From Hemileia vastatrix (lineage: Eukaryota > Basidiomycota > Pucciniomycetes > Pucciniales > Zaghouaniaceae), in NCBI GenBank assembly GCA_030280995.1, contig JASXTE010000016.1, positions 18,047,501 to 18,111,500 on the forward strand: a DNA stretch of 64,000 bases, given 5' to 3'. Each line of letters opens with the position of its first letter. The stretch's first letter is position 1. A model generated the notes under the pieces. It saw only the letters and a program-made list of their open reading frames with translations, did not search any database and was not told the DNA's origin. Below are positions 23,506 through 35,056 of the stretch, one piece after another. A program made the position numbers and the translations under genes.

Positions 23506-23911
23506 TGCTGGCCAGTTTTTCTAGAAGGAAGGAAAGAAGAGGGTAGAAGGGAAATAAGAAGAGGATAAAAAATAAAAGAATAAGGAAAGAAAGGATGATG
23601 GGAGATGAAGAGACTAATTGGATAGACAAAAAAAATGACAAGGGGTGAACTGGCTATAACAGTAAGTATCTTATTTTTTTCTCTCTGATAAAATATCAAA
23701 AAACTGACTATTAAAAATTTTAAAACAACCCTAGTAATTTTATTTAATATTAAAGGGAACAGACACACCACAAAAAATAATAAAATATATTGTAATATTT
23801 AAAATAAAATGAGTTAATAAGTGATGAAGCTACAGGGGATTATCCAAAGCCTTTTTATAGGCAAGGGATGTTCTGAAGCGCCACAAATGAGTAATTAAAA
23901 AATAGTAATAA
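23506..23911 (-). repeat. Right (5') LTR of B1, first part
   Basis: Matches 15388-15785 in order and content, including TGACAAGGGGTGAACTGG and the TATA block. It breaks off exactly at the B2 insertion, with AATAA as the last five bases (23907-23911). Confidence 0.9.
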
Positions 23912-24692
23912 TGTCAGCCAGGCTGCTAGACTTACCCAGTGAAATAATTAATTATTTACTGGATTAAGCCACACCTTATTATTTTAATTATTTAATTATA
24001 AATTAGTTAAATTAAAATTACTTATAATAAATTAACTAATTACAGAGTGATAAAATTATATGAATAATTAAAATTAAATATAAAATTGTCCCTTATATTT
24101 TTATTCTCTAACACCATGCTAATTTGACAGTTTGGAAGAAATAAAGATTTATATTAAAAAAAAGATTTTAAATTAAAATAAAATTTTAATATTCAAATAA
24201 AAATAAATATATACAAAAAATTCAAATTTCTTATTTAGAATTGACTTCTACAGTAAATATTAAATAAATTGATGTATTTCTGACATACTCTGTAAATACA
24301 TCTTTTTGATGCCTTCTTTTTAGAACAACTTTATTATTTGAAAATACTCCTTCTGGAATATTCTTTTTCTCTCTCTCATACTACTGTTTTCAGAATTTTA
24401 TTGCCGTGCTTTGTCCCTCCTTTGCCTATATAAGGCCTCTCTTTTGGTTGTTTTTTATTCATTCCATTACTTACTTATTTATTATAACTATTTACAATCC
24501 CTTTATTACTATCTATTACTGCCTTAGTATTTACATTAACCGCAATTCTAATCCAACCTTTTACCTCTTATTATTGAGTAAATAATCTTTAAGATAAGAA
24601 AATATGTACCAAAGTTTGAATCCCTTAAAACCCCTTGTTACCACCATTGGACCTCCATATAAAACCTTCTAGACTTGAAAGACCTCTTGACA
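23912..24692 (+). repeat. 5' LTR of B2
   Basis: Starts TGTCAGCCAGGCTGCTAG and ends GACCTCTTGACA. A partner copy lies at 31584-32365. Confidence 0.93.
24426..24435 (+). promoter_or_regulatory. TATA box in the B2 5' LTR
   Basis: CTATATAAGG within TTTGCCTATATAAGGCCTCT. The same string stands in the 3' LTR at 32099-32108, and mutated forms stand in both B3 LTRs (TATATGAGG near 33007, TATATGG near 56288). Confidence 0.55.
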
Positions 24693-25513
24693 GTTGGGAA
24701 CCTTCCTGAATTGTTGAAGGGGCATCATTATCTTGAGGACCGGAGACCGTGGGACCATTGCCATCAAGGTACCTATATGGACGAGTGGACTACAAAAACA
24801 ACAAACATCATATATCATGTGAATTTTTTTTTGCTGCAAACGGGAATCGAACTGCACTCCAAAACTTAGGCTTATATACTAACTAATAGTTATATATTTT
24901 TTGGTTCACTTTGCAATCTTCATACTCCATGTATTTCCTTTTACTCAGCACTCTGTAAGTGGCATTAATTTGCTAATTTTACAGGGGGAGGTGTCTGGTA
25001 AATTGAAATTTATTTTATTTTTTTATTTATTTTCCTAGTTGAAAAATATAGAGCGATTGTGTTCTTAGTCCTAGAAGTAATAAATTTTTATTTTTTAAAT
25101 TATTTGTAATTTTCAGTTGACTTTGTCCTGATAAATTAAAAAATATATTTTTTGTTCCAGTTGACAAATTGTCCTGACAATAAAAATTTTAATAATTAAT
25201 AAAAAATAAACTATATTAAATTATTTCAGTTGAAATTGAGTCCTGGTAATTAAATATCCTTTAGTTGATTTAAATACTGATAATTATCATAAATTAATTT
25301 GATAAATAAAAATTTATTTTTATTTCTTCAGTTGATTTATTGTAACTCCTGGTTATAAGATTATTTTGAATTAATAAATAATTGATTATTATTTTCAGTT
25401 GATTTTTTGTCCTGAAGAATTTTATATTCTTTTTTATTTTTCTTTTTAAAAGCAAAAATAAAACTGATTCATCTTATTGTTTCTTTCCCTCACTTCAGGT
25501 TAGATTTAAAACA
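24693..25513 (+). other. B2 5' leader with repeated paired motif
   Basis: About 140 nt after the LTR is a tRNA-like phrase (GGGAATCGAACTGCACTCC, near 24842-24860). From about 25037 to 25420 a paired motif, CAGTTGA then GTCCTG, recurs about seven times at 35-85-nt spacing. It is often preceded by TTT and followed by ATAATTA or GTAATTA. The leader ends in an acceptor-like CACTTCAG shortly before the gag ATG at 25514. No coding sequence is seen. Confidence 0.6.
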
Positions 25514-26171
25514 ATGACTGACCAAGGTTTTTCTTCTGCATGTTAAGATGAGCTGGATCTGATTAATTATGATGAGGCTACTTCTGTGAGCTCTCCTTTA
25601 ACTACAAAATTAGCTCAAATTAATAAATCATTGAACCAATCAGGATGTGGAAATGGAGGAAGTGGAGATTCTGGTAGAGACAAATGCCCAGGAACAAAAA
25701 CCTTCAAGAACCCCCCCAGAAGAGCTTCCCAAAGGCTTCAAGATAAAAAAGATGCCCTTAAACCAGCAGGTAAAAAATCTCTCTACTAACATCAAGGAGT
25801 TGAGGAAAGAAAACCTCAAGCTGAGGTCAAGAATAGACTGTCTAGAAGACAAGGTAATAAACATAGAGTCTTTTCTTCAAGAGAAGAAGAAACCTCCTCC
25901 TCAAAAAGCCCTTCCACAACTGGCCCCCCAGCAACAAGAAAAGGTGGAAGTCTCAAAGTGGCAGTGGGATTGGCTGAACACCCAGAGGGATTATCTGTCC
26001 CAACAGCAACAGCAACAAGCACCTCAGGAAGGTCCTTCAAAAACAAATCAGTTCAATCCAGCACCTCCTCATCCCTATCAAGGAGGAAGAAGGATAAAGA
26101 ATAACCACATCCAAGTCTTTCCCAAGCCATTGCAAGCCCCTCTATTGAATCTCAAGTACCATTTCTTGTAA
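25514..26171 (+). pseudogene. B2 ORF1: coiled-coil protein with KWQWDW motif
   Basis: ATG 25514 starts MTDQGFSSAC and reads through one stop. A shift near 25640 leads into the open frame 25647-26171. That frame has a coiled coil (NLSTNIKELRKENLKLRSR), a Gln/Pro-rich region, VSKWQWDWLN, a polyglutamine run and PPHPYQGGRR. The same architecture in B1, B3 and B4 shows it was a real protein. It overlaps the next gag frame, which is read at -1 relative to it. Role unknown; a Gag leader or assembly domain is the plainest guess. Confidence 0.7.
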
Positions 26172-27960
26172 CTGATTCAGTTCCGTCAGGTAATTCTGCA
26201 AGAGGAGATGAGACTGTGAGACCTGTAGAGGCTGAGAACAGTAGACAAATTGCTCAAATTTCATACTTATCTAATCCTTTAGATCTAATTGCTACTTCAA
26301 TGATAAATCCTGATATGGCTATTATTTATCAAACACTTGAGCCTCAGTTTTATCAGAATCTGGAATTTTACTCTGTTTCCTTATTGAGAAACACTCCAGA
26401 TGTAGCTAACATTAATGATGAATATTTGAGGGATATTATTGCTTAACAAAATCATATAATGAACAACATGCAATTGACTCAGAAATATAATAGTTTGTTA
26501 ACTGAACAGGGTTATCAAGCATTGAGGAGTGAGTTACAGAGAGTTTATGATTGTTTGTTTCATTACAAAGCAACCCATGAAACTAAAGTTTCTTTATGGA
26601 AAAATATCAAAAATGATTGGTCTAAACTTCAAGATACTGTATCTGCCTGTTGCCTGGAGCTAGAGGTAGATAAGATGAGCCTGAAAAGATTGAGTTATCA
26701 TTATTCATCTTTTCAAAATAAAACCCAGTTATCTTTTGCAACAATAAATGAGAGTTTATCTAGTCTTCCAAGAGTGAAAACCAGACTAATAACCATTCAA
26801 GAGAAATTGAATCTATTGTTTAATGATCAAAAATATTCTAAAAATTCTTTGAAAGAACATATGGTACAGGATGCTCCAAGTTTACCTGTTGCTAGTTCAT
26901 CTAAAGTAAAATTAGATTCAGAAATGCCTGTTGATGCCACTGAGTTTCCATCAAAAATTAATGATGCACCAGGATCTTACACAGAAGTATTAAACAATGA
27001 GATTACTGCACGATTGGAGAAGTTACAGCTGCTTCTTACTCAGAAACAATATAATACTAAGGAGGCTCCTTCAAATCAAAAGAATTGGCCAAAACTTGAC
27101 CAGTACCCAACATTTGATGGTGATTCTTCTTCTGATTGGCAGCAATTCATTTGCAGAATAGATAACTTAAGAAATTCTTACAAACTCCCGGATGAGGAAG
27201 TTGTGTCTAAGTTGATTTCTTTATTTACCAATGTAGCCCTAATGTGGTATGAATCTGTTCTTCTAGATAGGAATGACTACTCATGGGAAGATTGGAAAAA
27301 ATTGATTAAAGCACAATTTGGTGGCTCCAAGTTTAGGATGGCTCAACAAAGGCAGTATGAGGAAACTAGATATAGCTCTTCTACTGATCATCCTATTGAG
27401 TTCTTAATGAAACTTATAAAAATCTTGAGGGCAATGGACCCAAATATGGAGTTTGAGTTATGGAAGGACAGGATCCTTTATAAATTACCAATGTCTTTGA
27501 GAGACTTGATAGTGGTTAGGAGTGAGTTCTTCAGAGAACCTTCTTCCTTCATTAATACTTGTAATGACATCCTTCTAAATAACAAGTATGATTCCAGAAG
27601 ATTCATTCCTAGGACCCCTTTGGAGAAATCCTCCACTTACCAACAGAAGCCTCTGGAAAAGGTTGGTAAACCTTCTGCCCCTGTTTTACCAAAAAAAATA
27701 TGCAACAAACACTTGCTTCAAGTGCAACAAGCCTTTGAAGAAAGGCCATGCATGTGAGAAGAGGATAAATCTTGTTGAACAAACTGAGGAGTATGCTGAT
27801 GACACAATAGCACTGGATGATACTTCAAGTGATTGTGCCAGCAATACTTCATATGAATCTCAACAAGAAATCTTGATGCTGGAAGAAGAAATTCATTATT
27901 TAAATACTATTGATATTGATAAAAATGATTTATCTACAGTTGAGGATGCTGAGATAATAA
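25790..27960 (+). pseudogene. B2 gag (ORF2 frame): capsid and nucleocapsid
   Basis: The ORF2 frame is readable from about 25790 across ORF1 with one stop (near 26106), then SPSIESQVPFLVTDSVPSGN. The long open frame 26459-27757 holds a coiled coil and a capsid-like domain (WPKLDQYPTFDGDSSSDWQQ, AQFGGSKFRMAQQRQYEE). A run of eight A's near 27696 shifts the frame, after which CFKCNKPLKKGHACEKR gives the zinc knuckle. Confidence 0.82.
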
Positions 27961-30100
27961 GGAACATTGAGGATAGCTCAATTGTTATTGCCCCTCTCAA
28001 AGCACCAGTCTTGATCAATGGAACCAGCATTGAAGTTGTTCTGAATTCTGGAGCTGGAGGAAGTGTAGTATCTGAAAAAGCGCTTGCTTCAGTGGATCAA
28101 GACTATAAATCAAAACTGATGCCTATCATTTCTGAAAATTTGAGATTTTATGGCTCTGCTTTGCCCCCATTGGTAAATACAAAGCCACAGTGTTTTTTAA
28201 ATATAACCATGGTTTTGTAAGAGCTATTTGTGATTTTTTGTCATGAAAAAAGATAATTTAAGCAGTTGTTTTATCATAGGAAATGAAATTTTAACCAAAA
28301 ATGGGATAAAATTAGATCCTTCAAACCAATGCTTCACAATGGGGATAAATGGGAAGAGAATATTTAAGATTTCCTCCCCCCAAAAATTGTTAAAACCAGA
28401 ATTGAACACATGTAATTCTGTGATTCAATATAAAGGAAGGTCTACAAAGGAAATGCATGCTCTTATGTCTCGAATTGACAATGCTTCTTTTGGAGAACAA
28501 CTTTCTGGTGAGGATAAAGATTCCATCATTAAATTGATAAAATCTTTTCCTATGGCCTTTGCTCATGGGTCACATGAACTAGGATTAGTTAAGGAAGAAA
28601 TGAAACTTTCATTATCTTGTCCATTAACTGAAATACCACCTAGTTTGAAGAAGAAGCCTTACCCTGCTTCTCCCAAAAAAAGAAAAGATATTGAGGAGAA
28701 TATCTCTACCCTTTTTAAAATGAATACTATTGAAAAGGTAGTTGAAACACCTAGATATTGTGTTAACTTACCTATCCTAATTTCTTATGAGAAAGATAAA
28801 GCCCAGTTATGTGGTGATTAAAGACCATTAAATACTTATACTGTTGATGATATCTACCCTTTACCTAGAATTAGCTCTATACATGCTACCCTACAAGGTG
28901 CTAAATATATAAGCTGCTTGGATGGTAACAAGGGATATCACCAGGTACCTTTTGAGAAGAATTCACAGAATTTTCAGATGATTGCTACTCATATGGGTAT
29001 ATATAAGAATGTTAGGATGCCATTTGGCCCTATAAATGCCCCATCAGTTTTTCAAAAAGTTATGGATAACACATTCCATCAAGAGATAATAGAAGAATGG
29101 CTGATGGTTTATATTGATGATATCATTATATTCTCAAAAATATTTGAGGACCATCTTAACCACCTGTGTAAAGTGTTCCAAAAAATGGATGAAATAAATA
29201 TGACACTTGCTTTGAAGAAATTTTAATTTGGTTTTCATTCCTTAAAAGTTCTGGGTCATCTTGGTTCAGGGTTACAGATATGTGTTGGCCAAAATAAAGT
29301 GGCAGCCATACATCAGGTGAAGGCTCCTACAACAGTTAGAGAGCTCCAGAGTTTTTTTGGGAATTTGTAGATACTATAGACAGTATATTAAAATTTACCA
29401 AGTCATAGCTTTACCCTTTACCCAACTGACTAGAAAGGATGTTGCTTTTGTCTGGAATAGTGAAAGACAGAGAGCTTTTGACACCATGAAACACTGTTTG
29501 ATGTCAGCACCGATTATTGCTTTACCTGACTTTAATAAACCATTTTTTTGTACACTGATGCCAGTTTTATTGGTCTTGGTGCTGCCCTCCATCAAAAACA
29601 ATTGATGAACAATAAAGTATCAGATTTAGTAATTTGTTATATTTCAAGAACCTTGAGAAATAGTGAATTGAAATATGGTGCCACTCAGCTTGAATGTTAA
29701 GCTGTAGTGTGGGCTCTAGAAAAGCTACATTATTACTTAGATGACCAGAAATTTGAACTTTTCACTGACTGCAGAGCAGTTAAATCCCTTTTAAACTTAA
29801 AAACACCTAACAGACATATGTTCAGATGGCAGTTAGCTGTTCAGGAATACAGAGGAAGAATGAAAATTATTCATAGGGCTGGTACTGTTCACTCAAATGT
29901 GGATATGTTATCAAGGTTACCTTTACCAAATGATGACTTTAATCCTTCTTATTATCCTCAGGATGAAATTATTCATATTCATGGGATTTATGTGGTTGAT
30001 ATGGAGGAAGAGCTATTACAGCTTATTCTGGATTCATATGATAAGGACACTGACTTGAAAATTTTTTGCACCATATTAAATGATCCAAAGAATGCTTCAA
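27961..30100 (+). pseudogene. B2 protease, reverse transcriptase and RNase H
   Basis: The protease reads VVLNSGAGGSVVSEKAL: the catalytic Asp is Asn. RT keeps LMVYIDDIIIFSK (about 29104-29142) but has stops at 28819 and 29224. RNase H starts within PDFNKPFF after a frame break near 29545 and continues as FELFTDCRAVKSLLNLKT and MFRWQLAVQEYRGRMKIIHR. Order and motifs are those of Ty3/Gypsy pol. Confidence 0.87.
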
Positions 30101-31551
30101 TTCAAGCATGAATTAAAACCCTTCCAACAAAGTACCAGAAGGCTTTGGAGAAAGGTAAATTTTCAATTGATGAAGGATATCTATATTATAGAAGAAAGTT
30201 GAGTAATGTCATTGTTATTCCTCCTTCTATGAAAGAAATCATCTTGAAAATTTGTCATGGTGACATATTAGCTGGACATTTTGATCTTGAAAAAACAATG
30301 ATCAGAATTAAAAACACTGCTTGGTGGGTTAATATTTCTGAAGACACCAAATTATATGTCAAATCTTGTGATTCTTGCCAAAAATCAAAAAAATTGACTG
30401 GTAAGAGAGCTGGATTAATGCAACATATTGAACCTCCTAATGCAACATGTCAGGTAATAAACATGGATTTTGTAACAGGATTACCTATTTCTGGAAAAGA
30501 CAGTTATAACTCTTGTTGGGTTATTGTGGACAGATTCACCAAAATGTGTAAATTTATCCCTACTCACAAGGATGTTTCCACTAAGGAATTAGCTTTCTTA
30601 TGGTGGTATCATAAGTTTAATACTGCTGGTTTTCCTAAAGCCATAATCTCTGACAGAGACCCTAAATTTACTTCTGAATTTCAGATGTCTCTGATGGATG
30701 ATTGTGGCTGTGATCTGAAACTATCTACTGCCCATCACCCTCAGACTGATGGATTAGCTGAAAGAAAGATTCAGACTCTAGAGGACATGATAAGAAGGTA
30801 CTGTGCCTTTGGCCTTGAGTATAAAGACAATGACAGATTCACTCATGATTGGGTTACCTTACTGCCTGGGTTGGAATTTTCTTATAATAGCACTGTTCAT
30901 TCTGTTACTCAAATAAAGCCTTTTGAGCTCAGGCTTGGATATGTTCCAAATACTCCTGCCTGAATTCTCAATAAAAAAATACCTATATTGGATTTACATC
31001 CTAGTGTAATATCTTTTCATCTAATGCAATAACTTTGCAGAAGTCATGCTCAAAAATTTATTGAAAAATCCTTTGAATATGAGAAGAAGAAATGGGACAA
31101 ATCCCATAAAGAATACTCTTTTAAAAAGGGTGATGAGGTGTTGATTTCCACAGTCCACTTCAATTTACAAGGTAATAATGAATTGAAAGACCCACTTGTT
31201 GGCCCATTTGTTGTAAGAAGAATGGTTGGTGATAATGCAGTTGAAGTTATTTTGTATTCCCCATATGACAGAAAACATCCTCTTTTTCCAATATCTCTTT
31301 TGAAACCTTACACATCCAGTAGTGAGTTATTTCCCAAAAGGAGGGGAAGACCAAAAAAGACCCCTAAAGAAATCACTGAGACAGCAGAAATTGATAAGAT
31401 TCTAAATGACAGAATAGTTACTGCTGAAAAAGGTACAGAATAAGTATTGATATTCAAGAATAAATCTTCTGAATATGATATTTAGATACCTGAGAAGGAG
31501 ATATCTAAACTCCCTACTCTGCTAAAGAAATATAAAAAGAAAAAATTATAG
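30101..31551 (+). pseudogene. B2 integrase with chromodomain
   Basis: The HHCC region is intact in text (CHGDILAGHFDLEKT, SCDSCQKSKKL). The core has INMDFVTGLP, ISDRDPKFTSEF and HHPQTDGLAERKIQTLED. The frame is open from 30145 to 30963, then broken. The C-terminal domain is at 31138-31443, and chromodomain-like text ends near 31550 (one TAA at 31441 and one TAG near 31481, where Trp is expected). Confidence 0.87.
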
Positions 31552-31583
31552 CATTTTTTTATTGTTTTTATAGAGTGAGGGAG

Positions 31584-32365
31584 TTTCAGCAAGGTTGCTA
31601 GACTTACCCAGTGAAATAATTAATTATTTTCTGGATGAAGCCATGCCTTATTATTTTAATTATTTAATTATAAATTAGTTACATTAAAATTACTTATAAT
31701 AAATTAACTAATTAAAGAATGATAAAATTAAATGAATAATTAAAATTAAATATAAAATTTTCTCTTGTATTTTTATTGTCTAACACCTTTCTCATTTGAC
31801 AGGTTGGAAGAAATAAAGATTTATATTAAAAAAAGATTTTAAATTAAAATAAAATTTTAATATTCAAATAAAAATAAATATATACAAAAAATTCAAATTT
31901 CTTATTTAGAATTGACTTCTACAGTAAACATTAAATAAATTGATGTATTTCTGACATACTCTGTAAATACATCTTTTTGACACCTTCTTTTTAGAACAAC
32001 TTTATTATTTTAAAATACTCCTTCTGGAATATTCTTTTTCTCTCTCTCTCATACTACTGTTTTTAGAATTTCATTGCCATACTTTGTCCTTCCTTTGCCT
32101 ATATAAGGCCTCTCTTTAGGTTGTTTTTGATTCATTCATTACTTACTTATTTTATTACAACTATTCACAATCCATTTATTACTATCTATTACTGCCTTAG
32201 TACTTACATTAACCGTAATTCTAAATCAACCTTTTACCTCTTATTATTGATTAAATAATCTTTAAGATAAGAAAATATGGACCAAAGTTTGAATCCCTTA
32301 AAGCTTGTTGTTACCGCCATTGGACATCCCTATAAAACCTTCTAGACTTGAAAGACCTCTTGACA
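31584..32365 (+). repeat. 3' LTR of B2
   Basis: Follows the polypurine tract GAGTGAGGGAG directly and ends GACCTCTTGACA. Its first bases are mutated (TTTCAGC for TGTCAGC). Confidence 0.93.
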
Positions 32366-32445
32366 AATAAGGTAAAACAAGAATTTAAAAGAATATAACT
32401 AAAACATAGATATTGAGAGAAAAACATCAAACAACTAGTTATACC
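32366..32445 (-). repeat. Right LTR of B1, continued
   Basis: An 80-bp piece matching the left B1 LTR near 15787-15868, beginning with the duplicated AATAA and ending ATACC at the B3 insertion. Confidence 0.88.
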
Positions 32446-33277
32446 TGTCAGCCAGGCTGCTAGACTTACCCAGTAAAATAATTAATTATTTACTGGATGA
32501 AGCCACACCTTATTATTTTAATTTTTCATTATAATTTATTTACATTAAAATTACCTATAATAAATTAAGTAATTAAAGAATGGTAAAGTTATTGAATAAT
32601 TAAAATTAAAATGTCCCTTACATTTCTATTTTCTAACACCATGCTCAATGACAGGTTGAAAGAAATAAAAATTTATATTAAAATAAAAATTTTAAATTGA
32701 AATAAAAATTTTAAATTAAAATAAAAATTTTAAATTAAAATAAAAATTTTAAATTAAAATAGAAATTTAATATTCAAATAATAATAAATAAAAACAAAAA
32801 ATTCAAATTTCTTATTTAGAATTGACCTTTACAGTAAATATTAAATAAATAAATTTATTCCTGTCATATTCTGTAAATACACCTTTTTGACACCTTCTTT
32901 TTAGAACAACTTTATTATTTAAAAATATTCCATCTGGAATATTCTTTACTCTCTCTCATAATACTGTTTTTTGAATTTTATTACAGTGCTTCGTCTCTCC
33001 TTTGCCTATATGAGGCCTCTCATTTTGGTTGTTTTGATCCATCCATTACTTACTTACATTTAAAACTTATTGCTATTTATTATTGGTTATAGTAATTACA
33101 TTCTCGTAGATCTATCTCATTAATTTATAGTAATCATACAAATTTTTACCTCTTGCATTTGAGTAAAGCAAATAAAAGATATAAAAAACATACTTTACAC
33201 TTTGAAATCCTAAAATTCCACTGTTACTGCCGTTGGACTGCCATTAAAAACCTTCTAGAAATAAAAGACCCCTTGAA
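32446..33277 (+). repeat. 5' LTR of B3
   Basis: Starts TGTCAGCCAGGCTGCTAG like B2 and ends near CCCCTTGAAA. It is longer than the B2 LTR partly because a 19-bp AT-rich unit (TTAAAATAAAAATTTTAAA) is repeated about five times at 32678-32772. Confidence 0.9.
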
Positions 33278-34229
33278 AATTGAGGCCCTTTCCAAATAGT
33301 CAATGGTGCATCAATATCTTAAAGCCAGAGACTGAGGGACCATTAACGTCAAGGAGCCGATAGGACGAGTATACAACAAAGACAAAAAACGTCATCAGCC
33401 ACGCGAATTACTTTTTTGCTGTAACCAGGAATTGAACCACGCTCCAAAAATTAGGTTCATATATTGAAAATAGTCATATATATTTGTGGTAATTATTTTA
33501 TTACTAATTGTGGGTCATTTTACACATTTCATTGCACACGTACATCTTTTGTTACTCAGCACTCTGTAAAGTGGCATTAACTTGCTCATTTTATAGGGGG
33601 AGTTGTCTGGAAAAATAATTTTTTTTTCCTAGTTGAAAAATATAGAACTATATTATTCTTAGTCCTAGAAGTGATATAAAACTTAAATTAATTATATTAT
33701 TTATTAATTAGCTCAGTTGACTTCTGTCCTGATAATTAGAAATTTATATTATTGTTTCAGTTGAAAAATTGTCCTGGCAGTGAATTAATAATCTTATAAA
33801 TTAATTAAATAAATTATGTCAAATTATTTCAGTTGACATAAGTCCTGGTAATTAAAATTATTTCAGTTGAAAACAAGTCCTAGTAATAAAATTATTTCAA
33901 TTGACAATAAGTCATGGTAATTAAATTATTTTTCAGTTGACATCTAGCCCTGATAATTATCAAAATATTACTAATTATTATATTATTTTATTACCTCAGT
34001 TAATTTATTTTAAATTCTGGTTATAAAATTACCTTAAAATTAATAAAATTGTGATTATTATTTCAGTTTTTTTGTCCTGATAAAACATTATATTTTAATT
34101 ATTCCAGTTGATTACAAGATCCTGATAATTACTCATATAATATATATATTTTTATTTTTTTTTCTTTAATTAAAGTAAAAATAATAACTAATTAAATATT
34201 TTTTCTCTCAGTTCAGGTTAATTACAACA
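33278..34229 (+). other. B3 5' leader with repeated paired motif
   Basis: A tRNA-like phrase (AACCAGGAATTGAACCACGC, near 33423) sits about 145 nt from the LTR. About ten copies of the CAGTTGA...GTCCTG pair follow at 33630-34120, the densest array in the window. The leader ends with TCAGTTCAG just before the gag ATG at 34230. Confidence 0.6.
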
Positions 34230-35056
34230 ATGACTGATCAAGTTGCTTCTGATGGCCGTGATGAGGAACTATATTTAATTGATTATGATGAAGCATCTTC
34301 TGTTAGTTCTCCTTTGACTAAAAAACTGGCTCAAATTAATCAATTACTGGACCAATAAGGATGTATAAATGCAGGAGATGGAAATATTAGTGGAGACAAC
34401 TGCTCAGGAACAAAAGACTTCTATCAACCCCCCAGAAGAGCTTCCCAAAGGCTTCAAGATAAAAAAGATTCCCTTAAAACCAACAGGTAAAATATTTCTC
34501 CACTCACATCAAGGAGTTGAGGACAGAAAACCTCAAGCTGAGGTCAAGAATAGACTGTCTAGAAGACAAGGTAAGAAAAATAGAGTCTTTTCTTCAAGAG
34601 AAAAATAAACCTCCTCCAAAAGCCCTTCCACAACTGGCCCCCCAGCAACAAGAAAAGGTGGAAGTCTCAAAGTGGCAGTGGGATTGGCTGAACACCCAGT
34701 GGGATTATCTGTCCCAAGAGCAAGAGCAACAGCAACAAGTACCTCAGGAAGGTCCTTCAAGAACAAATCAATTCAACCCAACACCTCCTCATCCCTACCA
34801 AGGAGGAAGAAGGAGAAAGAACAACCACATCCAAGTCTTGCACAAGCCATCGTAAGCCCCTCTATTGAATCTCAAGTATCTTTTCTTGTAACTGATTCAG
34901 TTCCTTCAGGTAATTCTGGAAGAGTAGATGAGACTGTGAGACCAGTGGAGGCTGAGAACAGTAGAAAAATTGATCAATATTCTAATGTATCTGATCCTTT
35001 GGTTTTTATTGCTACTTCAATGATAAATTTGGATATGGCTATTATTGATTAGAAAC
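34230..35056 (+). pseudogene. B3 ORF1 and overlapping ORF2 start
   Basis: MTDQVASDGRDEELYLIDYD opens the protein; a stop follows after QLLDQ. ORF1 continues shifted, with VSKWQWDWLNTQWDYL and PPHPYQGGRR, ending 34855. ORF2 is open over 34672-35052 in the -1 frame, with SPSIESQVSFLVTDSVPSGN, and is less broken here than in B2. Confidence 0.7.

Larger units (their letters stand above)
23912..32365 (+). mobile_element. Chromovirus B2, complete, target duplication AATAA
   Basis: LTRs at 23912-24692 and 31584-32365 flank gag-pol on the plus strand. AATAA occurs immediately before (23907-23911) and after (32366-32370), and the interrupted B1 LTR continues across the junction. The coding frames contain stops and shifts, but less decay than B1 in places: one gag frame is open for 432 codons. 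Confidence 0.95.
15388..32445 (-). mobile_element. Chromovirus B1 (minus strand), right LTR split by B2 and B3
   Basis: The left LTR (15388-16640) and the start of the right LTR (23506-23911) share the phrase TCTAGAAGGAAGGAAAGAAG and the same downstream order. The right LTR resumes at 32366-32445, after B2, with AACATAGATATTGAGAGA, matching the left LTR near 15828-15845. It is then cut by B3 at 32446. The remainder would lie beyond the nested insertions, outside the window. Gag and pol relics run leftward from 22833 to 16673, and a chromodomain ends pol. Confidence 0.9.

Noticed and set aside
23355..23771. 138-codon minus-strand frame with membrane-like stretches
   Set aside because: It overlaps the B1 leader and LTR. 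The composition follows the purine-rich LTR start, and the left LTR does not keep the frame.
33417..33445. A tRNA gene in the B3 leader
   Set aside because: The B-box-like phrase is present, but the T-stem does not pair and no acceptor or anticodon arm can be drawn.
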